A stretch of 64,000 bases of DNA. Source: JABDIP01 sp965227455 (GTDB taxonomy: Bacteria > Pseudomonadota > Alphaproteobacteria > DSM-16000 > Inquilinaceae). The stretch spans positions 1,302,001 to 1,366,000 of the forward strand of contig OZ245752.1 of the NCBI GenBank assembly GCA_965227455.1, read 5' to 3'. This document shows, piece by piece, positions 26,412 through 35,472 of the stretch. Position numbers and translations under genes: made by a program. The notes beneath the pieces are model-generated. The model ran no database searches, was not told the origin of the DNA, and worked only from the letters and a program-made list of their open reading frames with translations. How positions within the stretch are numbered: the stretch's first letter is position 1; each line of letters begins with the position of its first letter.

Positions 26412-28346
26412 ATGGCTGATATTTCACGCGATACATTCAGGCTGACGAACGTCATGCACGAGCTGCTGACCGGAGAGACGGTCAGCGATCCGCGCCACTA
26501 TGTCGGCGTCCGCCTGCAGCAGGGCGTGCCGCTGCTGGACGCGGATTGGAACGAGCTCGAGGACATCCGCAACCGCGAGCTGCGGGCCATCCTCAAATAC
26601 TTCGTCGGGACCGGCGTGCCGGCCGGAAATCAGGGATTCGAAATCTCGGAAAGCGGCAACCCGAACGAGTTCGCCATCGGGTCCGGCGTGATGCTGCATG
26701 ACGGCATGATGGCCATCAACCTCAACACGGCGACCTATGCCGACCAGCCCGAGGGCGCCGGCCTTCCGACATTGAGCACGCCGCCGGCCGGCCCCACCGA
26801 TCGCACAGACATCGTCTATCTCGATCTCTGGGAAGACGAGGTCGGGGCCGCCGGCGAGCCGAGCGCCGACGCCCGGCTTATCAACGAACGCATCGGTGTT
26901 GAGACCGCGACGCGCCTGCGCCGCCATTGGGTCGTCCGGGTCGAGGAGGACGCCAGCGACCTGAGCGGCCTCGTCGTGCCGGAGGGTCACCGGTACCTGC
27001 CGCTGGCCCGGCTGGAGCGGCGAGCCGGCGTAGATGCGGTGCGCGACTACATGATCTTCGATCTGCGCAAGCGCGGCATCACCATCGCCGATAATCTCAA
27101 GGTTCCCATCGATCTGCGGCGCGGGCTGGAAGTGCTGGATGTCGACCGCTACGCACAGATGCTGCGGGGGCTGCGGGAAACCCTGTTCCAGCGCCTGAGG
27201 GACAACAACCTGCCTTACGCGACCAGCTCCAATCGGGACGAGACCCTGATCCTGATGGCGCTGCAGGAGCTGATGAACCTGGCCCGGGTCGGCGAGGTCC
27301 AGACTGTCGGACGCTCCATGGACAATGACGACGCGCTGCGGTTCCTGAACGAGCTCTATGCGCAGCAGGTCGCATGGCTCGATCTGGTGGACGAGATCGG
27401 CAATGACGGCGACATCGTGCCGCCCTTCCTCGCCGAGTACCGCCAATATCTCAACAGTTCGCCGGAGAACCTCATCAAGGGCCTCCTCCCGGCGCTGGTC
27501 CAGAACGACCTGCTGGCCAGCGTGATCGCCCAGGAGGAGCTGAACCTCTGGCTGACGCAGTCCACCGGCAACCTGCCGCAGGGCAGTGTCGATTCCGTCT
27601 ACCAGTCGGCGATCCCGGCGGACGAGAACCTGACGGCCGGCCTGTCGCACGAGTTCACTTACAGCGTTCGCGCCGATTTCCTCTCGCCGCAATCCGATGA
27701 GGATTTCCAGGTTCAGGTCACGCTGCCGAGCGGGTTCGGCACCGCCAGCGCCGATCAATCCGTCCTGAACTTCAGCCCGCCCAGCGGCGAAGCGACGGTC
27801 ACGGTGACCGTGGTGCCGTCCGGCGGCATCACCGCCGCCGACCTCGACGTCTCAGTCATCGCCGCGCGCAATGCGACGCTCCGGTCGCCGCAGCCTCCGA
27901 TCAGCCTGACGCTGAACGCGCCACCACCGATCGCGGCCTTCTTCTTCTACGCCGGCGCGCGGCTCAACACGGAAGGCCGCCTGGAGGTCACGCAGCAGCA
28001 GCTGACCCGGCCGCAGGGCCGCAACATCCTGTATCGCATCCGCAACGACAGCCCGACCGAGACCCGGACCTATGAGGTCCAGAGGCGGATCGTGCCGAAT
28101 GTGGCGGATACCAGCGGCTGGACGCCGCTGGCGGATGAGCCGACAGGCCCACCGATTAGCGTCGCGCCCGCTTCGCAGTTCGACGTGCTGGCCCGGGTCG
28201 ACGGTCCGAAGGATCCGGATCCGGCGCCGCCCCTCGGCACCACCGGCGACATCGTGACCACCGCCGTGCTGACCCTGGTGGACGGCTCACCGCCGGCCGA
28301 TCCCCAGACCCCGGTGGTCATCACAATTCCCTTTATCGTCGTTTAG
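26412..28346 (+). CDS. DUF6519-like eCIS surface protein
   Basis: The 644-residue product begins with a motif typical of DUF6519-like proteins of eCIS and related loci: SRDTFRLTNVMHELL, then DPRHYVGVRLQQGVPLLDADWNELEDI near residues 26-52. A region with DIVYLDLWEDEVGA, RHWVVRVEED and a helical middle follows; the last 200 residues are beta-rich and Ig-like (DFQVQVTLPSGFG, TVTVTVVPSGGI). There is no signal peptide. Its position after baseplate and fibre genes suggests an external particle component. Confidence 0.7.
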   Translation: MADISRDTFRLTNVMHELLTGETVSDPRHYVGVRLQQGVPLLDADWNELEDIRNRELRAILKYFVGTGVPAGNQGFEISESGNPNEFAIGSGVMLHDGMMAINLNTATYADQPEGAGLPTLSTPPAGPTDRTDIVYLDLWEDEVGAAGEPSADARLINERIGVETATRLRRHWVVRVEEDASDLSGLVVPEGHRYLPLARLERRAGVDAVRDYMIFDLRKRGITIADNLKVPIDLRRGLEVLDVDRYAQMLRGLRETLFQRLRDNNLPYATSSNRDETLILMALQELMNLARVGEVQTVGRSMDNDDALRFLNELYAQQVAWLDLVDEIGNDGDIVPPFLAEYRQYLNSSPENLIKGLLPALVQNDLLASVIAQEELNLWLTQSTGNLPQGSVDSVYQSAIPADENLTAGLSHEFTYSVRADFLSPQSDEDFQVQVTLPSGFGTASADQSVLNFSPPSGEATVTVTVVPSGGITAADLDVSVIAARNATLRSPQPPISLTLNAPPPIAAFFFYAGARLNTEGRLEVTQQQLTRPQGRNILYRIRNDSPTETRTYEVQRRIVPNVADTSGWTPLADEPTGPPISVAPASQFDVLARVDGPKDPDPAPPLGTTGDIVTTAVLTLVDGSPPADPQTPVVITIPFIVV

Positions 28347-28361
28347 ATAAGGACAAGAACA

Positions 28362-30971
28362 ATGCATTTCGGAATCAATGGCATACACGCGGCCCTGGGA
28401 CCGGCCCTCGGACTCTTCTGTTGCCTCGCGGCCGGCCCCGCATGGTCGGACAACACCGCCAGCACCTGCGCCGCCACCACGGTCAACAGCGCCTTAGACA
28501 ATACCTGCTACACGGTCACCCCGACCTTGATCGACCCGACGGGCATCGTCATCGACGGCGTCGAGGAAGCAGCCTGGGCGCAGGCCCAGACGAAAGACCT
28601 TGCGGGCGACTTCACCGGCGAATTGAAGATGATGCGCGCCGGCGATGATCTGTATGTGCTGATCCGGGCGTCCAACGGCACCCCAGCCACCTCCGATCAG
28701 ATCCGGTTCTATATCGATCCGTTCCATAACCACGCGTCGACCGCCGACGATTTCCAGTTCGATGTCGCGCGGGACCTCGGCGGCGGCCTCGTCCTGACGA
28801 AAACGTCTAGCACCGGTACGGGCCCTTGGGACCCCAGCCTCCTGGGCAGCGAAGTGGGACAGGTGCCCGGAACAATCACCGATACCGAATGGACGGTGGA
28901 AATGCGGCTGACGGCGGCGGAATTCGGTCTAAGCGACCAGCCGCCGATCATGAGCTTCGGTGTCGAGGGCCGGGATACGGTAAACGACGAAATCAGCACA
29001 TGGCCGGAGAATTTCAACGGCGCTGATCCCACAAATTCATGGGCCAATGTGAAGATGCGCTATCCGGTCGACTACATGATCGTGCTCGACCATTCCGGCA
29101 GCATGCTCAGCCAGAACAAATGGGACGACGCCAAGCTGGCGGCCAACTTCCTGGCCAACACCATGGCGATCTTCCGCGATCCGGACTTTTTCATCGACCG
29201 GATCGGCCTGGCGCTGTTCTCGACCCTGTGTTCCGGCGGCGCACAGACGGCGACCGAGATCCCGTTGAACCAAGTCGACGTATCTCCAGGCGACTACACG
29301 TCAGCCCTTGTCGATCCGCTCTCCAATAACTGCACACCCATCGCCGACGGGCTGCAGGAGGCCTTTGCCGGCTCCAACCTGGACGCCACGCAGGACATTG
29401 CTTCGGCCGAGGTGCAGCGGGGCGTGCTGCTGCTGAGCGATGGTAAGCACAACCGCCCAAGTTCTACATTCGTGCCGTCGGACACCGGCTATCAGGCCTG
29501 CAGCAACACGCTGAGCGATGTCTGTGCGGACTCGAATGTCCAGGTCGATACGGTCGCCTTTGGCAACGGCGGCGGCTTTGTCGATGTCGGGTTACTGACC
29601 GACATTAAGAACCATTACGCCGGCCGGGCGAATTCGGAGTTTCACCTGATCGGTACCGGCCCGGGGCTGATCCAGCCCTTCATCACTTCGTTGGAGAACT
29701 TCTTCCGCCTAAACCTCATCGCGGGAGGCGGATTGCCGGCCAACTTCGCCATCAACCCCAATGAACACCGGGTCGCGGTGCTGCATGCCTGGAACACTCC
29801 GGGCAACGCGCACCAGCTCAAGCTGCAGCTAGGCGGCATAGATCAGCCCGACGCCAATTGCCCGGCGCCGGACATGACGCTCGGCCTCGCCTATTGCGTC
29901 ATCGACAATCCGGAAGGCGGGGTCAATTGGGCCGCTGTCCGGGACAGCGACGGTGCCGCATCCACGGCCGATCTGGAGTTCGTTTTGGTCGATCTGACGC
30001 TGCGTGCCCGCTTCTCCATGGACCGCGTGGTGCACGGAACCGACACCGATATCGTTCTGACCGCCGATCTGAGGGATGGCGGCCGGCCGGTGCTCAACGA
30101 TCCGAGCAACCATCCGGTCACCGTGACCGTCGATATCGAGACCCCGGAAGAGGGGTTTGGCACCTTCGCCAGCACCCATGAGCTGCGCACGTGCGAGGAG
30201 ATCACCCCGACCCTGCCCCCGCTGGATCCGCAGTTTCAGCACACGCGAACGCTTCCGCAGGTCGGAACACCGACCACCGCCGATCCGCCGCAGCCCCATT
30301 TTGCCCTGATGGCCAGTCTGCTCCGTGCCTGCGACAAGGACGCCCTGGATCGTGGCGAGGACCCCGGTCTAGAGATGCGCGATGACGGCACCCAGGGCGA
30401 TGCGGTCGCCGATGACGGGGTCTACACGCTGCGGTTCACCGCGACGGATACCGAGGGCACCTACAGCTTCCGGTTCCGGGCCGAGGGCACGACCGAATCC
30501 GGCGCCGCGTTCACCCGAACCAAGTCGTTCGCCGAGTATGTCCGTGTCGATGTCGCCCCGGACCAGACGGCGGTCGACAACCGGGACATCCAGGTGCTCG
30601 ATACCCAGGTGATCCGCGAATACAACCTGCTGCCGAGGGGATCCGGCGGTCAGTATCTCGGGCCGGGGCACGCCGACCAGATCAACTTCTTTGCCGCCGG
30701 TGGGACCTGGCTGGGACCGGTGCGCGACTACAACAACGGCTATTACGCGCGCATCCTGGCCTTCGATCCGCGCCGCGGGGAGCCGGTAGTGACTCCCGTT
30801 GTGCAGGGACAGCCGATCATTCCCACGGTCAAGCCGGACGACCCGAAGGACTGGATGGACCTGTATGCGCCCTGGTGGTGGATCTGCCTGATCGTGATCA
30901 TCGTCCTGCTGATCCTGATCCTGTTGCTGTGGCTCCGCGTGCAGCAGTTGAAGAACCAGATCCACCCGTAA
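28362..30971 (+). CDS. Secreted, membrane-anchored VWA-domain protein
   Basis: The 869-residue product has a signal peptide (hydrophobic core ALGPALGLFCCLAAGPAWS, cleavage near residue 29). A CBM9/DOMON-like beta domain follows at about residues 50-215 (VIDGVEEAAWAQAQ, then GDDLYVLIRASN). Next is a von Willebrand A domain whose MIDAS motif DHSGS is at residues 243-247. Ig-like regions follow, one with EGTYSFRFRAEGTT. A single C-terminal membrane helix at about residues 834-857 (WWWICLIVIIVLLILILLLW) ends in a nine-residue polar tail. The bulk should be periplasmic or external with a metal-dependent adhesion site. It lies between eCIS fibre genes, only 15 bp after the DUF6519-like gene. Its role in the system is unknown. 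Confidence 0.82.
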   Translation: MHFGINGIHAALGPALGLFCCLAAGPAWSDNTASTCAATTVNSALDNTCYTVTPTLIDPTGIVIDGVEEAAWAQAQTKDLAGDFTGELKMMRAGDDLYVLIRASNGTPATSDQIRFYIDPFHNHASTADDFQFDVARDLGGGLVLTKTSSTGTGPWDPSLLGSEVGQVPGTITDTEWTVEMRLTAAEFGLSDQPPIMSFGVEGRDTVNDEISTWPENFNGADPTNSWANVKMRYPVDYMIVLDHSGSMLSQNKWDDAKLAANFLANTMAIFRDPDFFIDRIGLALFSTLCSGGAQTATEIPLNQVDVSPGDYTSALVDPLSNNCTPIADGLQEAFAGSNLDATQDIASAEVQRGVLLLSDGKHNRPSSTFVPSDTGYQACSNTLSDVCADSNVQVDTVAFGNGGGFVDVGLLTDIKNHYAGRANSEFHLIGTGPGLIQPFITSLENFFRLNLIAGGGLPANFAINPNEHRVAVLHAWNTPGNAHQLKLQLGGIDQPDANCPAPDMTLGLAYCVIDNPEGGVNWAAVRDSDGAASTADLEFVLVDLTLRARFSMDRVVHGTDTDIVLTADLRDGGRPVLNDPSNHPVTVTVDIETPEEGFGTFASTHELRTCEEITPTLPPLDPQFQHTRTLPQVGTPTTADPPQPHFALMASLLRACDKDALDRGEDPGLEMRDDGTQGDAVADDGVYTLRFTATDTEGTYSFRFRAEGTTESGAAFTRTKSFAEYVRVDVAPDQTAVDNRDIQVLDTQVIREYNLLPRGSGGQYLGPGHADQINFFAAGGTWLGPVRDYNNGYYARILAFDPRRGEPVVTPVVQGQPIIPTVKPDDPKDWMDLYAPWWWICLIVIIVLLILILLLWLRVQQLKNQIHP

Positions 30972-31015
30972 CGAGCGGACGGAAAACCGCCAGAGTGAAG
31001 TGACAGGAGGGCAAC

Positions 31016-31645
31016 GTGCTGACCAACGGCTTCTACGTAGAGCTTGCATCCTTCGTGGCGGGCACCGCATCGCCCGCCGGCAACCTCTTCATCGCCGTCG
31101 GCGCCGGCGATCCGGCCTGGGACAGCGCGCTGCCCACCTTCAACCGGAACACCACCGCCCTGGAGCAGGAGATCGCGCGCAGGGCGGTGGCCCCGGACGA
31201 GATCGACTTCCTTGACCGGGACGGTCAGGTGAGCACCAGGTCGACCTCGTGGCTGCGGGCCAGGACTACCTTCGGCCGGGGCGAAGGGACCGGCACGCTG
31301 CGCGAAGTCGGTCTCTATGCCGGAGATGCCAGCACGGTGCCGAACTCCGGCACCCTGCTGTGCCATATCGTGCATCCCCGGCTGGAAAAGACGCCGACGA
31401 TGGCCCTGACCCGCAGCCTGCAGGTCGACCTGACCCCCCGCGCCAGCGGACCCGGCCAGGTCGCCACGCAGTTCCTGGGCAACTCCCACACGCGGGAGTT
31501 CCACGACATGGAGAACCTGAGTGGCGCCTGCCAGATCGACGAGATCCGCACCGACCGTCGGATCTTCTTCGCCCACCGGGAACAGGCGGCCGGCGTCGGA
31601 TATGACCCTTGCGCATTCTGCATGCCCGGGGAGTCGCAGCGGTGA
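31016..31645 (+). CDS. Tail-fibre-like protein with C-terminal Ada-like Cys motif
   Basis: The 209-residue product starts at a GTG with AGGAGG at 31005-31010. The first 145 residues share a layout with the product at 25858-26391 (NLFIAVGAGDPAWDSALP, LREVGLYAG, then HIVHPRLEKTPTMALTR). About 55 C-terminal residues carry FLGNSHTREFHDMENLSGACQ, then a CxxC pair near the end (GYDPCAFC). The first Cys, a Phe-Phe-x-His segment, Gly-Tyr-x-Pro-Cys and CxxC resemble the Ada-type zinc-binding fold. A fused fibre and zinc module is inferred. It lies directly before the cargo genes. Confidence 0.65.
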   Translation: MLTNGFYVELASFVAGTASPAGNLFIAVGAGDPAWDSALPTFNRNTTALEQEIARRAVAPDEIDFLDRDGQVSTRSTSWLRARTTFGRGEGTGTLREVGLYAGDASTVPNSGTLLCHIVHPRLEKTPTMALTRSLQVDLTPRASGPGQVATQFLGNSHTREFHDMENLSGACQIDEIRTDRRIFFAHREQAAGVGYDPCAFCMPGESQR

Positions 31646-31676
31646 GCGTCAGGGTAAAGACACGGAGGACACGATA

Positions 31677-33140
31677 ATGCGTTGCGCAACTGCAAAGTCC
31701 CGGGCCGCAACGGACCGGAATTCGCGCTATCCCAGCCGACGTGGCAGTCCCCCGTCCGGTGGCGAACGCCCCTCGCCGGTTCAGCGGCTGCAGCGCGGGA
31801 TCGGGAACGCGGCCTTCGCAATATCGCCGCATGCCCAGGCGGTTCAGCCCAAGCTGAAGATCGGGGCGGCGAACGACCGGTTCGAGCGGGAGGCCGACCA
31901 CGTGGCCGACCGCGTCATGCGCATGCCGACACCGGCCGCAACCAGCCCGTCGCCGGCGCCCCGGAGCATTCAGCGAACATGCTCCGCCTGTGCGGCCGGC
32001 GGCGCGCCCTGTGCGAAATGCGGCCGCGAGGAGATTCAACGAGCCCCCGCATCGCCTTCCGGCGCTGGTGCCCGGCAAAGCAGCCGGACGGGCGGAACGG
32101 GTGCCGCGCGAAGCGGCGTGCGGCCCTCGGCACCATTTGCCTCGATGCCCGCAGGCGGCCGACCGCTATCCGCCCCGCACCGGGCTTTCTTCGAACCGCG
32201 GTTCGGCCGTGATTTCGGCGACGTGCGCATTCATACCGGCCGCCGGGCCGCGGAGATGGCGCAGCAGGTCCAGGCGCGCGCCTTCACCTTTGGTCGGGAC
32301 GTGGTGTTCGGATCCTCTGAATTCGCACCCGACTCCCAGGCAGGTCGCCGTTTGCTGGCCCATGAGCTGACCCATGTTGTCCAGCAGGGGCATGCCCGCA
32401 GCCTGGGAGCCGGCTCGCCGCCGGGCCGCACGATCCAGAGGACCGAGTCGACCGGCGAGCCCGTGCTGCAGCGGACCCTGACGGTCAATCCGAGCGCCTC
32501 CGTCCCCGCCCCGTCGGGCGGAACGGCCACACCCCTGACCACCGCTGTCCAGGGACTGATCGACGACACCTGCCCGCAAGGGAATTTCACCGTCGACGCC
32601 ACCACGGGCAATGTCACGGCCGGGCAGTCCAACTTGGGAACGACCCCGGGCGGTTTCTGCGACTGGGCGGGGGTTCCGTACCGGTCCTCGGTGACCCGGG
32701 CCGATCTGTCGCGCACGCCGGTGGGATGCGGCTGCCTGTGCGATGTGGTGACAAATTCCAGGACCACGACGGTGGACTTCAGAGCCGGCGGGCCAGGCAC
32801 CTCGCCGCGCTCCAGCCCCGGCACGGGCCGCGCGCCGGGTCAGGGCGGTCAGCGCGTCGATCCGACGGTCAGGATCGATCCCCGCTTCCAGGGTCAATAT
32901 CGCATCGGCGGGCGCTGGGTCGACGTGCCCTTCCATCTGCTCTTCACGCATGAACTTTGCGGCCATGCGCTGCCGAAGATGCAGGGAACGCACGCTCCTC
33001 GCAGTCCGATTCCACCGGGCGGCACGCCGACCCACGAAGTCCATGCCGTGGATATGGAACGGCGGATCGCAGCGGAGCATAATCCGCCACTGCCACGGCG
33101 GCCGGACGATTATGCCGGCGATGCGCGCAGGCGTCCTTAG
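31677..33140 (+). CDS. eCIS cargo A: DUF4157 core with metallopeptidase-like C-terminus
   Basis: The 487-residue product has an IGNAAF motif at 42-47, a DRFEREADHVADRVMRMP segment at 67-84, a four-cysteine zinc-ribbon-like motif (Cys102, 105, 112, 115) and the DUF4157 core at about residues 162-240, containing FFEPRFGRDFGDVRIHTG and HELTH at 229-233. DUF4157 is the eCIS cargo marker. The last 85 residues have HELCGH at 425-430 and THEVHAVDMERRI near 452-464, which look like metallopeptidase metal-binding motifs, though the HExxxH spacing is one residue longer than the usual HExxH. The ATG at 31677 has GGAGG at 31664-31668. Confidence 0.82.
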   Translation: MRCATAKSRAATDRNSRYPSRRGSPPSGGERPSPVQRLQRGIGNAAFAISPHAQAVQPKLKIGAANDRFEREADHVADRVMRMPTPAATSPSPAPRSIQRTCSACAAGGAPCAKCGREEIQRAPASPSGAGARQSSRTGGTGAARSGVRPSAPFASMPAGGRPLSAPHRAFFEPRFGRDFGDVRIHTGRRAAEMAQQVQARAFTFGRDVVFGSSEFAPDSQAGRRLLAHELTHVVQQGHARSLGAGSPPGRTIQRTESTGEPVLQRTLTVNPSASVPAPSGGTATPLTTAVQGLIDDTCPQGNFTVDATTGNVTAGQSNLGTTPGGFCDWAGVPYRSSVTRADLSRTPVGCGCLCDVVTNSRTTTVDFRAGGPGTSPRSSPGTGRAPGQGGQRVDPTVRIDPRFQGQYRIGGRWVDVPFHLLFTHELCGHALPKMQGTHAPRSPIPPGGTPTHEVHAVDMERRIAAEHNPPLPRRPDDYAGDARRRP

Positions 33141-33152
33141 GAGACGCATCGG

Positions 33153-33950
33153 ATGGTCTCGGAGACGGTCACCGCGGCTGCATTGGAGACGCTGAGAGCC
33201 GCACTTCCGGATCCGTTCAGCATGCCGGAGCACCCCGGTGCCCTGTTCGGCAATCTCGACGTTCTGAAGATCCTTCGGACCGATGGCGTTGCGGCCGGGG
33301 ACATTGTCGGTTTCGTCGAATCCAGCAACGATGCCGCTCTGATAAGAGTGGCCATACTGGTGCTCTCCCGCTTCGATCCGGGCGATTGCTACACGGAGTT
33401 GCTTCGGATCCTGACCGGCGCCGACAAAGCCAAGGCCGAAGCTTTCGAACCCGGCCTCTGGTTGTTCGACTTGCCCGATGCCCGCATCGCCGATGACCTC
33501 GTCGGGATCGCGGAGTCGACCGACAACCCCAACCCGCTCTTGCTGCTGCAGCGGGACGTCGCGCGGACTGTGAAGGACAGGCTGCAATACCTGATCGAGC
33601 ACGGCGATCCTCCCGGCAGCCTCTACGCCATGTACAGCTTTGGATACGCACTCGGTCCGGAGGACAGGCCGTTCCTAAAGGGCTGTTCCAGGAAATCGGC
33701 CAGCCCCGATTTGCGCGCTCTGGCCGGCCTCCATCTGCTGGAGCTGGGGTCCATCGAAGGAACATCCGGGATCCTGGCAGGGCTGCAATCGACCGACCAG
33801 GCCCTGCGCGCCATGACCGTGCTCGAACTCTCCAGACACGTGCCGAGTGCGCTGTTGGAGGCATCCGGCTACACGTCGCAGGCCCCGACCGAGGCTCGGA
33901 ACGAACAGGCCCAGGCGCTGATAGACGCTGTCGTTGACTATTGGAGTTGA
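33153..33950 (+). CDS. Helical-repeat protein between cargo genes, unknown
   Basis: The 265-residue product is rich in Leu, Ala and Asp. Its regular helix-turn-helix units (LRTDGVAAGDIVGFVE, ALIRVAILVLSRFD, LRALAGLHLLELGS, ALRAMTVLELSRHV) suggest a HEAT-like superhelix. No signal peptide or membrane segment. It begins 12 bp after cargo A, with a TAGGAGA site upstream, so the two are likely co-translated. A dedicated chaperone or immunity role is possible from position alone; the family is not recognised. Confidence 0.65.
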   Translation: MVSETVTAAALETLRAALPDPFSMPEHPGALFGNLDVLKILRTDGVAAGDIVGFVESSNDAALIRVAILVLSRFDPGDCYTELLRILTGADKAKAEAFEPGLWLFDLPDARIADDLVGIAESTDNPNPLLLLQRDVARTVKDRLQYLIEHGDPPGSLYAMYSFGYALGPEDRPFLKGCSRKSASPDLRALAGLHLLELGSIEGTSGILAGLQSTDQALRAMTVLELSRHVPSALLEASGYTSQAPTEARNEQAQALIDAVVDYWS

Positions 33951-34071
33951 GGGGCTTCGCCGCCTGAGTTGCGGCGGACCGACATTGCGATGCTCGACCG
34001 TCCACCCGTGAGTGCTACTGCATGATTGGAAGGGTCTTAGAGTCGCAAGACGTTTCGCGAAGGAATGAACG

Positions 34072-35415
34072 GTGAGATTTCGAGAACCACAGTCCACGCG
34101 TCAGCCGGTCAGGAAGTCTCGGAGGTTCGCGCAGGGACAAAGCCCATCGCGCGGTCCTAGCCCGTCCCAATGGGACCAACTGCGCCGGAACCTGGGCAAC
34201 CACGTCGTCGAAGCAAACCACCGGTCCGCCGGAGACCTCCAGACCAAGCTGAAAGTCGGGGCGTCGAATGACCGGTTCGAGCGAGAGGCCGACCGAGTCG
34301 CCGATCAGGTCATGCGCATGCCGCTGCCCGATCAGTCATCGGTATCGGCCGCATCTCCCGGCATTCAGCGCAGCTGCGCTGCCTGTGCCGCGGGCGGGTC
34401 GCCTTGCTCTAAATGCGGCGGGATCGAGGAGGAAGACGGCCAAACCCTGCGGGCCAAGGCCGCGCCGGGGCGGGGTGCGTCACTCGGGCCAAAGGCGCTC
34501 GGGCCGGTTGCCGCACAGCGGGGCGGCGGCGATCCCCTCGCCGCCGATCAGCGCGCCTTCTTCGAGCCTCGGTTCGGAGTCGATTTCAGCGGTGTGCGCA
34601 TCCATCGCGGGCCCGGCGCGGCCACCGCCGCCCGGGCGGTCGGCGCCCGCGCCTACACGCTCGGCCGCGACGTCGTCTTCGGCCAGGGCGAATACCGGCC
34701 CGAGACCCCGACGGGCCGGCGCCTGCTGGCTCACGAGCTGACCCATGTTGTGCAGCAGGGCGGTGGCCGGCCGGGCGTGTCCGGTGCGCCGGCATCGACG
34801 ATCCAGCGGCAGGATGGCGACCCGATCCCGGTCGATCTGGTGCCGGCCGACCCGGAGGAGGTCGAAGAGCTGCGGGAGCGGGGCATCGATCTGCCCTCGG
34901 TCAGTCCGGAGACCTGGGAGGCGATCGGCGGGTCCATGCCGACCGTCTATCTGTGCTCCATCGACCTCAGGACATCGCCGGTGGGACGGCACGCCCTGTT
35001 CCGCATCGGCAGCCCGGCCGCCGGAAGCGAGACGCGCAGCCTGCAGCCCTTCGACCAGGGCGCCGATTGCTGGCAAGGCGTACCGCTGCGCAACGAGCCC
35101 TTCGACCAGTCTGCGGATGCGGATTGCCAGGCCACGGCGATCAGCGCCAACTGCCTGGAGCGGGCGTTCCGCTCCTATCCGATCGGCCATTACTGCACCC
35201 TGGGGCCCAACAGCAATACCTTCGTCGGTCACCTTGCCCGAACCTGCGGCCTGTCCGACCCGGACCCGCCCGGCTGGACGCCCGGCATCGGCGACAGCCC
35301 GCCCCCCTCGGGCACCTTTGCGCCAGACAAATGGACCACGCTGATACAGGGGTGTTCGACCAAGACCTGCATATTCGAGCGCGAGCGACGCCCGGACGAG
35401 CCGGTGCCGGTCTAA
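34072..35415 (+). CDS. eCIS cargo B: DUF4157 core with NSNTF-motif C-terminus
   Basis: The 447-residue product begins at a GTG (AAGGA at 34060-34064). It has LGNHVV at 41-46, DRFEREADRVADQVMRMP at 67-84, four cysteines at 102, 105, 112 and 115 (the same numbers as cargo A), and the DUF4157 core at about 153-230 with HELTH at 221-225. The C-terminal domain (about 285-395) has several cysteines and YCTLGPNSNTFVGHLA at about 374-389. The GPNSNTF motif resembles that of DUF3750-like and related thiol-hydrolase-like domains, but this is a motif match only. The last 50 residues are Cys/Pro-rich. Confidence 0.8.
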   Translation: MRFREPQSTRQPVRKSRRFAQGQSPSRGPSPSQWDQLRRNLGNHVVEANHRSAGDLQTKLKVGASNDRFEREADRVADQVMRMPLPDQSSVSAASPGIQRSCAACAAGGSPCSKCGGIEEEDGQTLRAKAAPGRGASLGPKALGPVAAQRGGGDPLAADQRAFFEPRFGVDFSGVRIHRGPGAATAARAVGARAYTLGRDVVFGQGEYRPETPTGRRLLAHELTHVVQQGGGRPGVSGAPASTIQRQDGDPIPVDLVPADPEEVEELRERGIDLPSVSPETWEAIGGSMPTVYLCSIDLRTSPVGRHALFRIGSPAAGSETRSLQPFDQGADCWQGVPLRNEPFDQSADADCQATAISANCLERAFRSYPIGHYCTLGPNSNTFVGHLARTCGLSDPDPPGWTPGIGDSPPPSGTFAPDKWTTLIQGCSTKTCIFERERRPDEPVPV

Positions 35416-35472
35416 CCCGGAACCGGCGACCGTCGGCTTGGCTGAGCGCCCGACCCGGACGGAGGATTTACA

